This document shows positions 37,001 through 45,829 of a stretch of DNA of 64,000 nt, one piece after another. This stretch comes from PNON01 sp963757065 (GTDB taxonomy: Bacteria; Chloroflexota; Anaerolineae; Anaerolineales; Anaerolineaceae), in contig CAVWQC010000005.1 in NCBI GenBank assembly GCA_963757065.1, positions 186,001-250,000 of the forward strand. Direction: 5' to 3'. Below the pieces are notes generated by a model. The model worked only from the letters and a program-made list of their open reading frames with translations, did not search any database and was not told the origin of the DNA. Position numbers and translations under genes: made by a program. Positions within the stretch are counted from its first letter, which is position 1. Each line of letters begins with the position of its first letter.

Positions 37001-38404
37001 AGCGGTATGACCGCGGATGGGGCTGTGATCTCATTAATTCCAGCCGGGGCAGCCCAGGATGCAGCCGGAAATCCAAACACGGCATCCTCCTCTGTGGATA
37101 ATACGGTAACTTATATCTCCGGTCCCCTGAATGTGACCGTCAGCCAGGCAACCGGGCAAAATGATCCGACGAATTCTTTACCGGTTAACTTTACGATAGT
37201 GTTCAGCAGGCCGATCAATACTGCCAGCTTCACACCAGCCGATGTTACTCTGGGTGGGACTGCACCAGGTTCGATGACGGCAGTCATCACCGAAATAGCA
37301 CCCAACAATGGAACAACTTTCAATATTGCTGTCAGCGGAATGACCGGAACAGGTACTGTTACAGCTCTTATCGCGGCAAACAGGGTTCAAGACCCGGCAA
37401 CCATTAATAATGATGCGAGCACCAGTACAGACAACAGTGTGACGTATGACCCCGGAGTTCCAACCATTTCCGGGACGAACTTAAAAGCGACCCTCTCTCC
37501 TGGGCCAAACATCATCACCGTGAAATTCAATGAGACTGTATACGATAATCCATTAAGTGACATTGAAACAGATGATGTAACCAATCCGAATAACTATTTC
37601 CTGCTTGAAAAAGGCGCCAATAGCGCCAGTGAACGAAGCACCTGCAATGTGAATCCGCAGCCACCGTCAGATGATGTCTACATCTCTATCAATCATGTCG
37701 ATTATGATAATGCCACATTCACCGCAACCTTGGCCATCAATGGCGGTACCGCCTTACCTTTGGGAAACTATGAACTGTTTGTCTGTGGAACCACCTCCAT
37801 TGTGGATCTGGCTGGAAATGCGATCAATAATGGTATCTCTGATTACACCTACAACTTCAGGGTGATCGCTGCCAGAGCCAGCCTGCCTGCCACAGGTTTC
37901 GCTCCTGATCGGGTTACCATTCTACCTGCACAGCCGGAAGGCAAAGCCTATGCCAAAAAAGATATGTGGCTGGAAATCCCGGCGTTGGGGATTGAGCAAC
38001 CCATTGTTGGTATACCCAAACTGGATGGATGGGATGTGAGCTGGCTCGGAAACCAGATCGGGTATCTGAATGGAACCGCTTATCCCACCTGGGCAGGTAA
38101 CTCTGTCCTGACAGGGCATGTCACCAACAGCAACGGTGACCCCGGTCCGTTTGCGAAACTGGGAACATTGAAATGGGGTGATCGGGTTATCATCCACGCA
38201 TTCGGGCAGGAATACATCTATGAGATACGGAGTGTAGACCGCTGGACGAACCCCAAAGACACCAGGATGCTGGAAAAGCATGAAGAACTGCCGTGGGTGA
38301 CCATGATCACCTGTACCGGATACGATGCGAAAACCGGGACATATCGCTGGCGGACGGTGGTAAGGGCAGTACAGATGAGAATAGAAAATGAAGATCGTGA
38401 TTAG
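34070..38404 (+). CDS. Giant surface protein: CSLREA/beta-helix, Calx-beta, Ig-like repeats, LPATG and C-terminal sortase domain
   Basis: A 1444-residue secreted protein. After a signal peptide (cleaved near QAAS, about residue 40) come a CSLREA motif (57-62) and a right-handed beta-helix to about 480. A Calx-beta domain (about 600-705) follows, then Ig-like repeats with QAxGQxDPTN blocks and a Big_5-like domain (about 1145-1265). LPATG follows at 1272-1276 and then a full sortase domain: H1350 in LTGHV, C1415 in ITCTG, R1428 in YRWRT. All three catalytic residues are present. Sortases normally cut LPxTG in other proteins; here target motif and enzyme sit in one chain without the usual membrane tail. 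A second protein (45830-48007) shares the same last three modules. Confidence 0.88.
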   Translation: MKHRLSIPATFKQIAARISLALVISIAGFFASPPGLVQAASITVNTTADEYGTGVTCSLREAITAANTDAAFGGCSAGSGADTISLPTGIYTLTIPNAGGLNEDDNSTGDLDINANLTITGAGSGSTIIQAGFSAGAGIDKVLAVNPYCINPVNATIDGVTIRYGRNTQASGSADFSQTGGGLDYCGVGNGSFVFINSIVSDNTNVYGYGGGMNVDGITGHTGSITIDHVTFSNNQTLSSTFDSTGGALNLFGYQPVITITNSTFQNNSSPSNRRGGAIHYRPSYGGSLQVNNSIFINNSSGEGGALALITTGLPSPVTIQNSLISGNIASGIGIGGGISSDRPLTLVNNTITANSAGIQGGGVANYGTLTMGHNTISGNSSPSGAGIYNGAGTATLINTIIANHAGPDCTNIASLNASDHTLIEDNSCSPSLSGAPLLSPLGNYGGSTQTMALLPGSKAIDAAANSGCALTDQRGLSRPVGSACDIGAFKSNGFTLGNLSGTPQSAVVNSAFPNPLALTVTAINAGEPVNGGTVSFTPPGSGPSAALSGNPATISGGTASVTATANGSTGGPYNVAASTTGAGIPVNFALTNTPMQLSINDVSVNEGNSGTTTFTFTVSLPAPAPSGGVTFDIGTANGTATIANSDYVGLATTGATITAGNTTTPFIVTVNGDLFNEGDENFYVNITNVTNAAVLDGQGVGTIVNDDISPDPMVINFSATSPSTSLDIPITSFTAFDDVGVTGYMITQSSTAPNSGDAGWTGTAPVSYSVSADGSYTLYSWVKDADGHVSALFGSPVTVLVDTTAPTAVISSSATDPTHTSPIPVTITFSEPVCGFDSSTGVDLNVTNGTTSTLTSGSNGSTVYTFNMTPGGQGLVSVFLLSGSVFDGDCVTPLNYNNSNSATYSITYNSVSPTVTIEQAVGQGDPTNATSINFTATFSDTVTGFTGSDVDLNASTAPGTLSAVVTGSGTTYNVAVSGMTADGAVISLIPAGAAQDAAGNPNTASSSVDNTVTYISGPLNVTVSQATGQNDPTNSLPVNFTIVFSRPINTASFTPADVTLGGTAPGSMTAVITEIAPNNGTTFNIAVSGMTGTGTVTALIAANRVQDPATINNDASTSTDNSVTYDPGVPTISGTNLKATLSPGPNIITVKFNETVYDNPLSDIETDDVTNPNNYFLLEKGANSASERSTCNVNPQPPSDDVYISINHVDYDNATFTATLAINGGTALPLGNYELFVCGTTSIVDLAGNAINNGISDYTYNFRVIAARASLPATGFAPDRVTILPAQPEGKAYAKKDMWLEIPALGIEQPIVGIPKLDGWDVSWLGNQIGYLNGTAYPTWAGNSVLTGHVTNSNGDPGPFAKLGTLKWGDRVIIHAFGQEYIYEIRSVDRWTNPKDTRMLEKHEELPWVTMITCTGYDAKTGTYRWRTVVRAVQMRIENEDRD

Positions 38405-38437
38405 TGATTGGTCAATTAGTAAAAGCCATATCCTTCG
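38384..38437 (+). repeat. Direct repeat, downstream copy
   Basis: This copy covers the last codons of the large surface-protein gene and about 30 bp beyond. It shares GTGATTAGTGATTGGTC and AGTAAAAGCCA with the copy at 33718-33775. Confidence 0.6.
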
Positions 38438-38472
38438 TAGCGTTGGAATGATAGAAAAGAAAAGAGAAAACG

Positions 38473-38551
38473 TAGGTCGGGTTGAGGGGTTGCTCCCGAA
38501 ACCCGACAAAACGGGGTTGGATTTCGCTTTGCTAAATTCAACATACTAGAA
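38473..38551 (+). repeat. Dispersed intergenic repeat, copy B
   Basis: TAGGTCGGGTTGAG, CCCGAAACCCGACA, GGTTGGATTTCGCTT and a degenerate TCAACATACTAG follow the block order of the copy at 28932-29027. It begins 70 bp after the surface-protein gene. From 38560 to 38725 there is GC-rich DNA with short hairpins such as TTGACCTTTCGGTCAA but no gene. Confidence 0.6.
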
Positions 38552-38731
38552 GGATGGAACTAAGAATCGGTTGACCTTTCGGTCAAGAGCCTCCCCGGAC
38601 AAAACACCGGGATCTCCGCTTCACTCCAACGTGCGGTGTCTCCTCCATTCCATTTCGGGGATCTGCGAGGTCTATCTCTGCCGCTCTACGGGGATGCTAC
38701 GCAAACACCGGCACGAACGAAGATCCGGACA

Positions 38732-38803
38732 GTAGAAAAGCACGGTTATTCCAAGCCAGTCATGATACCCTGGTCACAAAACGAGGATGATTTCCAGTGT
38801 TAG
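38732..38803 (+). pseudogene. Remnant 3' end of a lipoprotein gene related to 44881-45717
   Basis: One frame reads VEKHGYSKPVMIPWSQNEDD, a few more residues and TAG. The intact lipoprotein at 44881-45717 ends with VEKHGYTKPREIPWPQ followed by a short acidic tail. The match over 15 residues, with the stop in the same place, indicates a truncated copy. Upstream DNA to 38560 shows no continuation beyond a few codons. From 38804 to 39159 the DNA is AT-rich and holds no convincing gene. Confidence 0.6.
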
Positions 38804-39159
38804 GTATTAAGTTGAGGATCAGGGTGGATGACAGATTTCTATCGCTCTTGAATTCATGAAAATTACTTGCGAATGAATTGGATTCAGATAGGTATGTCCA
38901 ATTCTGCAACCCGCAAAACTTTCCTTAATGACCAAACTACAATTATTTACCCGGCTTTTATTGCAGTTCCACGCAGAATTTGTAATTATATTGATTACAG
39001 AAAATACCATTGAATATATTTGATGAATTGAAAACCGGCAATTCACTTTTTGTGAATTCAATGGTCTTGTGTTGTAAACATTTACTGGTCCATTCTCAAG
39101 TTGGGATCAACCATGTTTTCAATGCTTCAGGATGGAACTTAATTGACGATAATTAAATT

Positions 39160-39189
39160 TTGAAAAGTATTTTTTACTCATGGTAGAAT
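39160..39189 (+). promoter_or_regulatory. Probable promoter of the GGDEF/EAL gene
   Basis: TTGAAA (39160-39165) and TAGAAT (39184-39189) are separated by 18 bp, about 30 bp before the ATG at 39221. Confidence 0.4.
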
Positions 39190-39220
39190 GCCCTTAAAAA
39201 CAAATGTTTGGAGATAAAAT

Positions 39221-41362
39221 ATGGTCTTTGGAGTTACAAGAGAATTAAGATCACTTTACGGTAATAAACCTGGACTAACAGGTATTTTACATAAATATCA
39301 GATCATGCTGGTAGAAGATGAAGTTATTGTTGCCCTGGATGTCAGGCAACGCCTGGAGGCATTGGGTTATATCGTTGTTGCCCATGCAAGCAGCGGGGAA
39401 GAAGCAATTATGTTTGCGTCTGAAATTGCCCTGGACCTAATATTAATGGATGTCAGGCTGCGCGGGAAAATGGATGGGATCGATGCTGCTGCAAAAATCC
39501 GGGAACACCATGATATTCCCATCATCTATCTGACGGCTTTCGCAGATGAAAATACACTCAGCAGAGCGAAATTAACTGAAGCCTATGGCTATTTAATAAA
39601 ACCATTTGAAGATCGGGAATTGAGGTCTTCAATAGAAATGGCACTATACAAATATCAAATAGAAAAAAAGTTAAAGGAAAGTGAAGAACGGTACGCACTG
39701 GCAACTCGTGCCGCCAATGATGGAATTTGGGATTGGGACCTCATTACCGATGAGGTCTATTACTCACCCAGATGGATCAGTATGTTAGGACTTGAGGAAC
39801 AGGCTGTAAAGAATAATCCAGACGAATGGCTGGACCGAATTCATTCTGACGACCGGGATGGGTTCATCAAAGCTCTGAATTCTCACCTTTCAGGGAGTAC
39901 AGACACCCTTGAATGTGAATACCGCATATTGCACCACGATGGTGGTTACAGGTGGATGCTGTGCAGGGGATTGGTAGTTACCACCAATAAACAAAAACCT
40001 TACCGCATTGCCGGTTCCCAATCTGATATTACCAACCGGAAGCGGATGGAGCAGGAATTAATTCATAAAGCTCTCCACGATGAACTCACCGGGTTACCCA
40101 ACCGGGCTTTGTTCGAAGATCGGTTACTTAACTGCTTGGACCAATTTAGAAGACAACCGAAAAAATTGGCAGCGGTTTTGTTCTTGGATCTGGATAACTT
40201 TAAATTCGTAAATGATAATTACGGCCATGGATGTGGTGACGATTTATTAATTAGGATCGCAAGAATTCTTGAAACATGCCTGCGTCCAGGTGACACAGTT
40301 TCACGATTTGGTGGAGACGAGTTTGCGATCCTGGTTGACAATATGGATTCATCAGCTGATCCAAATCATATCGCTAACCGGATCCAGACTGAACTATCCT
40401 CCCCGATTTCGATAGATCATAAAAACTTACTGATCAGCGCAAGTATTGGAATTATTAGTGTAAATTCCAGTTATCAAACAACTGAAGATATCCTCAGGGA
40501 TGTGGATATTGCCATGTATTCAGCGAAAAATAAAGGTAGAGCGCGCTTTGAAGTATTTGATGTGGGCATGAGGGAGACATCCCTCCATCGAATCAACATT
40601 GATTTCGAAATCCGGAAAGCCCTTCTGGACAACGAGTTCTTCCTGCATTACCAACCCATCTTTGAAGCGAAAGAAAAAAAGTTGATGGGTTTTGAGGCGT
40701 TAATTCGATGGCAGCATCCAACCAGAGGCCTCTTATATCCAATTGATTTTATCAATATTGCTGAAGAGACAAAACAGATCATTCCGATCGGGGAATGGGT
40801 TCTTAAGACCGCCTGCCTACAAGCACAAGAGTGGAATCACTATAGCTCGAAACCCATAAAAATTGCAGTCAATTTATCGCGAATTCAGTTACGTGATGAA
40901 ACTATTGTCCAAAAAGTGACCCAAGCATTAGAAGAGAGTAATTTACCTCCTGAGCTCTTGGAATTGGAAATAACTAAATCAACAGCAATGGATAATATCG
41001 AAATCACTTACAAGCAGTTGGATATTTTGCAAAAAATCGGCGTGACGATTGCCATCGACGATTTTGGCTGTGGTTATTCATCATTAGATCATTTGAAGCG
41101 GTTTCCAGCAAACACTTTAAAGATCGACAGGTCATTTATTAATGATCTCAGGCAAGAGGACCAGGCAATTGTATCTGCAATGATCAGCATGGCTCATCAA
41201 CTTAAATTGAAAGTGATTGGAGAGGGAGTTGAAACCGATTCGCAGCTCTCGATCTTATCGGATATGGATTGTGATGAAGTGCAGGGATTCCTACTGGGAA
41301 AAGGCGTTTCTTCAGAAGAAATTTGGGGAATTCTGAGAAAGTTCACGAGTCAGGAAGCATAA
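39221..41362 (+). CDS. Response regulator with PAS, GGDEF and EAL domains
   Basis: A 713-residue cyclic-di-GMP signalling protein. Domains in order are a receiver domain (about 26-145, phospho-acceptor D77 in LILMDVRL), a PAS domain (about 155-280, IWDWD start), GGDEF (about 285-445, GGDEF intact at 364-368) and EAL (about 460-705, EAL intact at 492-494, with DDFGCGYSS and EGVET). Both catalytic signatures are kept, so it may both make and break c-di-GMP. In the ELEITES region the sequence is ELEITKS, a change that could affect activity. GGAG stands before the ATG. The next gene, a large histidine kinase, starts 18 bp after the stop and is its likely partner. Confidence 0.93.
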   Translation: MVFGVTRELRSLYGNKPGLTGILHKYQIMLVEDEVIVALDVRQRLEALGYIVVAHASSGEEAIMFASEIALDLILMDVRLRGKMDGIDAAAKIREHHDIPIIYLTAFADENTLSRAKLTEAYGYLIKPFEDRELRSSIEMALYKYQIEKKLKESEERYALATRAANDGIWDWDLITDEVYYSPRWISMLGLEEQAVKNNPDEWLDRIHSDDRDGFIKALNSHLSGSTDTLECEYRILHHDGGYRWMLCRGLVVTTNKQKPYRIAGSQSDITNRKRMEQELIHKALHDELTGLPNRALFEDRLLNCLDQFRRQPKKLAAVLFLDLDNFKFVNDNYGHGCGDDLLIRIARILETCLRPGDTVSRFGGDEFAILVDNMDSSADPNHIANRIQTELSSPISIDHKNLLISASIGIISVNSSYQTTEDILRDVDIAMYSAKNKGRARFEVFDVGMRETSLHRINIDFEIRKALLDNEFFLHYQPIFEAKEKKLMGFEALIRWQHPTRGLLYPIDFINIAEETKQIIPIGEWVLKTACLQAQEWNHYSSKPIKIAVNLSRIQLRDETIVQKVTQALEESNLPPELLELEITKSTAMDNIEITYKQLDILQKIGVTIAIDDFGCGYSSLDHLKRFPANTLKIDRSFINDLRQEDQAIVSAMISMAHQLKLKVIGEGVETDSQLSILSDMDCDEVQGFLLGKGVSSEEIWGILRKFTSQEA

Positions 41363-41380
41363 CCCAAGGAGTTCTGATCT

Positions 41381-44300
41381 TTGAATACTTTTACCATGGT
41401 TCCGGCGCTCATTGGATTTGTCTCTACGGTCGCAATACTATATGCGATTAGATTAATTATTTTATCGCGTTCGGTGATTAATATATCCGGGGCTATCCTA
41501 TTAATCACCATGTCCTGTGCATTAATTGGTTATCTATTCCAACTCGTAATAAGCGATCTCACCCCTGTTTTATTCTGGCAAAAGATCCAGGTGCTGGGTA
41601 TCAATTTTATGTATCCAGCCTGGTTAATATTTATTCTATTGTTGACCGGCAATCGAGTATTCATTTGCTGGCGTTTGCTGGTTCTATTATTTGTTGTTTC
41701 CCTATTTCCAAATTTAGTGCTTAATGCCCCAACCATCCGTCACTGGTTTGTAATAACAAAAGGGTTGGTAGAAATTGGTCCATTTAATGTCCTTAATCAA
41801 GATCTTGGATGGGTGGTGTGGTTCTCAACAAGCATAGCTACGATCCAGGGTATTGTTGGATCAGTAATCCTATTCAACCAACGTAAAAAATTACGTTCTT
41901 CCTATAAACCGCACTTCTATCTACTATTATTACTCCCTCTCGTTCCTTTTATCGCCATTTGGGTGGAGATATCCGGGATAAATCCCATTGCCCCACTATC
42001 GATATTTAATCTTTCACTTATTCCTGTTTGTGGGATCATTACTTATGTGATTTATATCTTGAGGATTGGTGAAGAGCACATCCGATTAAAAGAGAATGTT
42101 GTTGATTCAATGCACTCCGCAGTACTAATACTTGATTCCATGGATCGCATCCAATATGTAAATTCTGCTGCAGGGAAGCTATTCGAGCTACCCATTAAAT
42201 CAACGAAAAATATGCCTCTCGCCAACATTCTTCCAATCTTAAGTGAGTATTTAACAAAAACTTCATCACAAAATGACGGGATGGAATTAATCACCCTTAA
42301 GGATTTTGTGTTTGATATAAAAGTAAACACCACGGAAGATTGGCGGGGTGAACCCGTCACTAAAATGATAGTCTTGACCAATATTACTGAGATAGATCAA
42401 CTGGAAACAACTATCATAGACCGCAACCGGGAAATAACACATAAGAATACTTTATTAAGCGGTTTGGCCGAAGTTAACTTATATTTCCAATCGACCAACA
42501 AACTTGAAGATATGTTTGGGGTATTGGATAATGTCTTGAGCAATATTGGATTGTCGTTTTTCATTTCCACATTCGAACCGGTTTCAAATGACCTGGTAGT
42601 TAATTATTTAACTTCAGACGATTCTGCCGTTGAACGGATCGAGGGTTTACTCGGCTCCAAGGTTACAGGCTATCATATTCCAGAAAAGCTTTTCCCACAG
42701 GTGTATGACTTTATGAATGGCAGCATTGCTGAACAAACCTATTCATCGACGATGCTTTTATCGGATGAGAATCTGGACCCAGTTGTTAGGGAATCAATCC
42801 GCCTGTTAGGTATCGATTTAAACCTGCCTATCTTCATGCTGCAACTTAAAGCCGCCACAAAACCGATAGGCTTTCTTGGTGTTTGGGGAACCTTACTTGA
42901 AGACAAGGATTTTCCGACACTGAGAATCTTTGCAAATCAGATGGCTTTGGCAATTGAGAGGCACCAGCTTTACCAGAACGAAATAAATCATTCGAAGGAA
43001 CTGGCAAGGTCAAATAAGCTGATCACCGCATTAGTGAATGTTGCGACATTAATGGGATCATCAGGTGAGTACACTGAATCTTTACGTACTCTGGGACAGG
43101 AGCTTGAAGAGCTTCAGCTTCATTGCATTCTTGGAATATTGGATGAAAAGGCGGAAACAATAATTTTTAAGTATTCTTCATTTACCCCTGGTGTGCTTGA
43201 ATTAATCACAAAGCTCACTAAAATAAATTTCACTGGATACGAACTCCACAAGAAATACTGGCCGGGGACTACAGTGATGAGTGAAGGAGTTCCAGTATGG
43301 TACGGTGATACTTTAGGAATATTCCAGAAAATGTTTCCTCAGATTCCCGATTTAGTTTTTTCTAAAATAATGAAAAAGATGGGAATAACTGATGGTCAAA
43401 ATTTATGCATCCTGCCATTAATTCTTAAAGGAAAAGTCGCAGGAATTCTTCCTGTGTGGGGCGAGGGTATAACAGAGAAAGATACAACAGCATTAACGGT
43501 CTTTGCTTACCAGGTTGGTGAAATCCTCGCAAGGATGAAAGATTACGAGAATGAACAAAATCGTGCGAATAGACTGGCACGATCTAATGCAATATTAATC
43601 GCTCTATCAAGAGTAGCCTCACGGTTGGAGACTAATTCAGATTTAAACGAAATTTATAAAACCCTAGGTGCTGAATTAAAAAGTGTAAACATTGAGTGCA
43701 TGGTGGGTACTCTTGATGAGAAGAAAGAAAACCTGACCATAGAATATTTATCAATCTCAAAGGTTATTTTTGACTACGCAAGGTCTAATAATATTAAATG
43801 GCCGGGTCAAATTCGAGTTCCCCGTTCATTATGGCCAACGGATACAGCAATAAAAAATAAAGAACCTTACTGGGACGCAAATCCCGTTGCCAGTGTGTCA
43901 AAGATGTTTCCATACGTTCCCAAAAAGATTATGGCTCATTCATTTAAAGCAATGGGAATGCCCGAAGACTTTCGTATCTGTTATTTGCCAATTATTGTTA
44001 ATGATAATGTTATTGGCATCATGTCAGTTTGGGGGCCGGATCTACAGGAAGAAGATATCCCGGGTTTAATGGTTTTTTCCAACCAGGTTTCGACTTCCAT
44101 TAACAATGCAAAGTTATACGATCAGGCTCAAAAAGAGATCATTATCCGCACAAAAGCTGAAAAAAAGATCCAGGAAGCACTTACTGAAAAGGAAGTCCTG
44201 CTTAAGGAAGTGCACCATCGGGTAAAGAACAATCTACAGATCATATCAAGCCTGCTCAATTTACAGATGGGTCAATCAACTGATCCAGGACTGGTCGAAG

Positions 44301-44800
44301 GATTACGTGAAAGCCAAAGCAGAGTCAGGGCGATGGCATTAATTCACGAAAAGTTATATCAATCAGAAGATCTTGCCCGTATCAATATTTCGTCATACAT
44401 ATCAAGTTTAACCAATGCCCTGATTACTTCTTACCGGATGGCTCCCGGAAAAGTTGAGGTCCTAGTTGATGCCAGAAATATTTACTTTGACCTGGAAACA
44501 GCCATACCATGCGGTTTGATCGTAAACGAACTCGTTTCTAACTCACTAAAATATGCATTCCCTGGTGATAAATATGGTACAGTACAAATATCCATTAACG
44601 AACTCCAAAAAGGTAACTATATTTTGATTGTGAAGGATGATGGAGTTGGGCTACCAAAAAAATTAAACCCGGAGAAAGAATCCTCATTAGGTTTGAAGCT
44701 CGTTTCAAGTTTGGTCAGGCAAATTGAAGGAGAAATGAGAGTAACAAATGAAATTGGGGTGAATTACGAAATTAGCTTTTCAATAACAAAAAATGAATAG
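41381..44800 (+). CDS. Hybrid sensory histidine kinase with 7TM region, PAS, GAF-like repeats and HisKA_2
   Basis: A 1139-residue membrane sensor kinase. The first 230 residues form about seven membrane helices like the 7TM sensor domain of histidine kinases. A PAS domain follows (about 240-345), then three similar GAF-like units of about 185 residues each; two share the block KMFPQIPD/KMFPYVPKK and a LPVWG/MSVWG strand. The kinase core is of the HisKA_2 type (H945 in EVHHRVKNNLQIISSLL) with ATPase motifs NELVSNSLKYAF and DDGVGLP. No receiver domain is attached. The start is TTG 41381, nine bases after AAGGAG; ATG 41396 is too far. It is paired with the c-di-GMP protein upstream. Confidence 0.9.
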   Translation: MNTFTMVPALIGFVSTVAILYAIRLIILSRSVINISGAILLITMSCALIGYLFQLVISDLTPVLFWQKIQVLGINFMYPAWLIFILLLTGNRVFICWRLLVLLFVVSLFPNLVLNAPTIRHWFVITKGLVEIGPFNVLNQDLGWVVWFSTSIATIQGIVGSVILFNQRKKLRSSYKPHFYLLLLLPLVPFIAIWVEISGINPIAPLSIFNLSLIPVCGIITYVIYILRIGEEHIRLKENVVDSMHSAVLILDSMDRIQYVNSAAGKLFELPIKSTKNMPLANILPILSEYLTKTSSQNDGMELITLKDFVFDIKVNTTEDWRGEPVTKMIVLTNITEIDQLETTIIDRNREITHKNTLLSGLAEVNLYFQSTNKLEDMFGVLDNVLSNIGLSFFISTFEPVSNDLVVNYLTSDDSAVERIEGLLGSKVTGYHIPEKLFPQVYDFMNGSIAEQTYSSTMLLSDENLDPVVRESIRLLGIDLNLPIFMLQLKAATKPIGFLGVWGTLLEDKDFPTLRIFANQMALAIERHQLYQNEINHSKELARSNKLITALVNVATLMGSSGEYTESLRTLGQELEELQLHCILGILDEKAETIIFKYSSFTPGVLELITKLTKINFTGYELHKKYWPGTTVMSEGVPVWYGDTLGIFQKMFPQIPDLVFSKIMKKMGITDGQNLCILPLILKGKVAGILPVWGEGITEKDTTALTVFAYQVGEILARMKDYENEQNRANRLARSNAILIALSRVASRLETNSDLNEIYKTLGAELKSVNIECMVGTLDEKKENLTIEYLSISKVIFDYARSNNIKWPGQIRVPRSLWPTDTAIKNKEPYWDANPVASVSKMFPYVPKKIMAHSFKAMGMPEDFRICYLPIIVNDNVIGIMSVWGPDLQEEDIPGLMVFSNQVSTSINNAKLYDQAQKEIIIRTKAEKKIQEALTEKEVLLKEVHHRVKNNLQIISSLLNLQMGQSTDPGLVEGLRESQSRVRAMALIHEKLYQSEDLARINISSYISSLTNALITSYRMAPGKVEVLVDARNIYFDLETAIPCGLIVNELVSNSLKYAFPGDKYGTVQISINELQKGNYILIVKDDGVGLPKKLNPEKESSLGLKLVSSLVRQIEGEMRVTNEIGVNYEISFSITKNE

Positions 44801-44880
44801 AGCTAAAGTTGCGTATGTGCCACCACCATGAACATACATCCATCATTTGATTATCTCACTGGATATGAAAAATTGAATTT

Positions 44881-45717
44881 ATGAACCGATTCTTTCAGGT
44901 GAAAAATTTGGTGCTTGCGTTACTTTTTCTTTGTTCTTGCACCCCGGCGCCGCCTGCAGAAACTACATCCGCCGTTTTACGAAAGGCAACTGAGCCAGTC
45001 ACCGCTACAGCGCTGCCCGTCCCGACCGGCACAGCAACACTCTCCCTGGCTCCAACCAAGACGAATACTTCCAGCCCCACACGAACGAGCACGAGTCCAC
45101 CCACACCCACGGTCACTAACACTTTGACCGTCATGCCAGAGCCAACCTATGTGGTGTTGCGTGGTACGGTCAACCAGAAGCATGTGAGCTGTTTTTATGG
45201 CCCGTCGAAAACTTACCTGTATAAATATGGGTTGTTAATGGGTAACCGCCTGGACATCATCGGGTACATGGCGGATACAGGCTACATCGAAGTACAAGCC
45301 ATCGGCGGCAGCAATCCATGCTGGATGAACCTGGAGTGGATGGATGTGAATGGAGACATTAACCTGGTACAGCCGATCGATCCATTGGCGATCAAGCTTC
45401 CGCAATCGCCCTATTACGGTGCGTTGACGTGGGTCAAAGCCATACGCACTGGTGAGGATGTATTCATCACCTGGGAAGAGCTGGGGATGAGCCCGGGTGA
45501 TGATTCCGAGCAGGAACCCTACCTGGTGGAAGCCTGGGTATGCCGGGATGGAAAGCTCACCTTTGTGCCGGTAGGAGCATATTACACCGAAACAACAATA
45601 GTGGATGAACCCGGCTGCAGTGAACCGTCATTCGGGCGGGTGTATGGTGTAGAAAAACATGGGTACACAAAACCCCGTGAGATCCCGTGGCCGCAGGCAG
45701 AAGCTCTGGACCAGTAA
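44881..45717 (+). CDS. Lipoprotein with Thr/Pro linker and SH3-like domain
   Basis: A 278-residue lipoprotein (lipobox LCSC) with a long Ser/Thr/Pro stretch to about residue 85 that probably spans the wall. A domain starting LRGTVNQKHVSCFYGPSKTYLY and ending near NLVQPIDPLAIK resembles bacterial SH3-like cell-wall modules. It is followed by a C-terminal module with several cysteines ending in VEKHGYTKPREIPWP. No enzyme motif is seen. A remnant of a related gene lies at 38732-38803. It sits beside two sortase-ended proteins, so a role at the cell surface fits. No good ribosome binding site is visible before the ATG. Confidence 0.75.
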   Translation: MNRFFQVKNLVLALLFLCSCTPAPPAETTSAVLRKATEPVTATALPVPTGTATLSLAPTKTNTSSPTRTSTSPPTPTVTNTLTVMPEPTYVVLRGTVNQKHVSCFYGPSKTYLYKYGLLMGNRLDIIGYMADTGYIEVQAIGGSNPCWMNLEWMDVNGDINLVQPIDPLAIKLPQSPYYGALTWVKAIRTGEDVFITWEELGMSPGDDSEQEPYLVEAWVCRDGKLTFVPVGAYYTETTIVDEPGCSEPSFGRVYGVEKHGYTKPREIPWPQAEALDQ

Positions 45718-45829
45718 AACCTGAATTTCATCATAAGGGTGGACATATCAGCTCACCATTACAATTATTTATGCATTAATAATATTTACGAGAAATGGTT
45801 GTTTTGGAAAGAAACCAGACCGATGATGG

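Noticed and set aside
37922..38509. 195-codon minus-strand frame
   Set aside because: Antisense to the sortase domain of the large surface protein; no coding signal of its own.
38819..39061. 80-codon minus-strand frame in the intergenic region
   Set aside because: AT-rich, no ribosome binding site, no family; likely chance.
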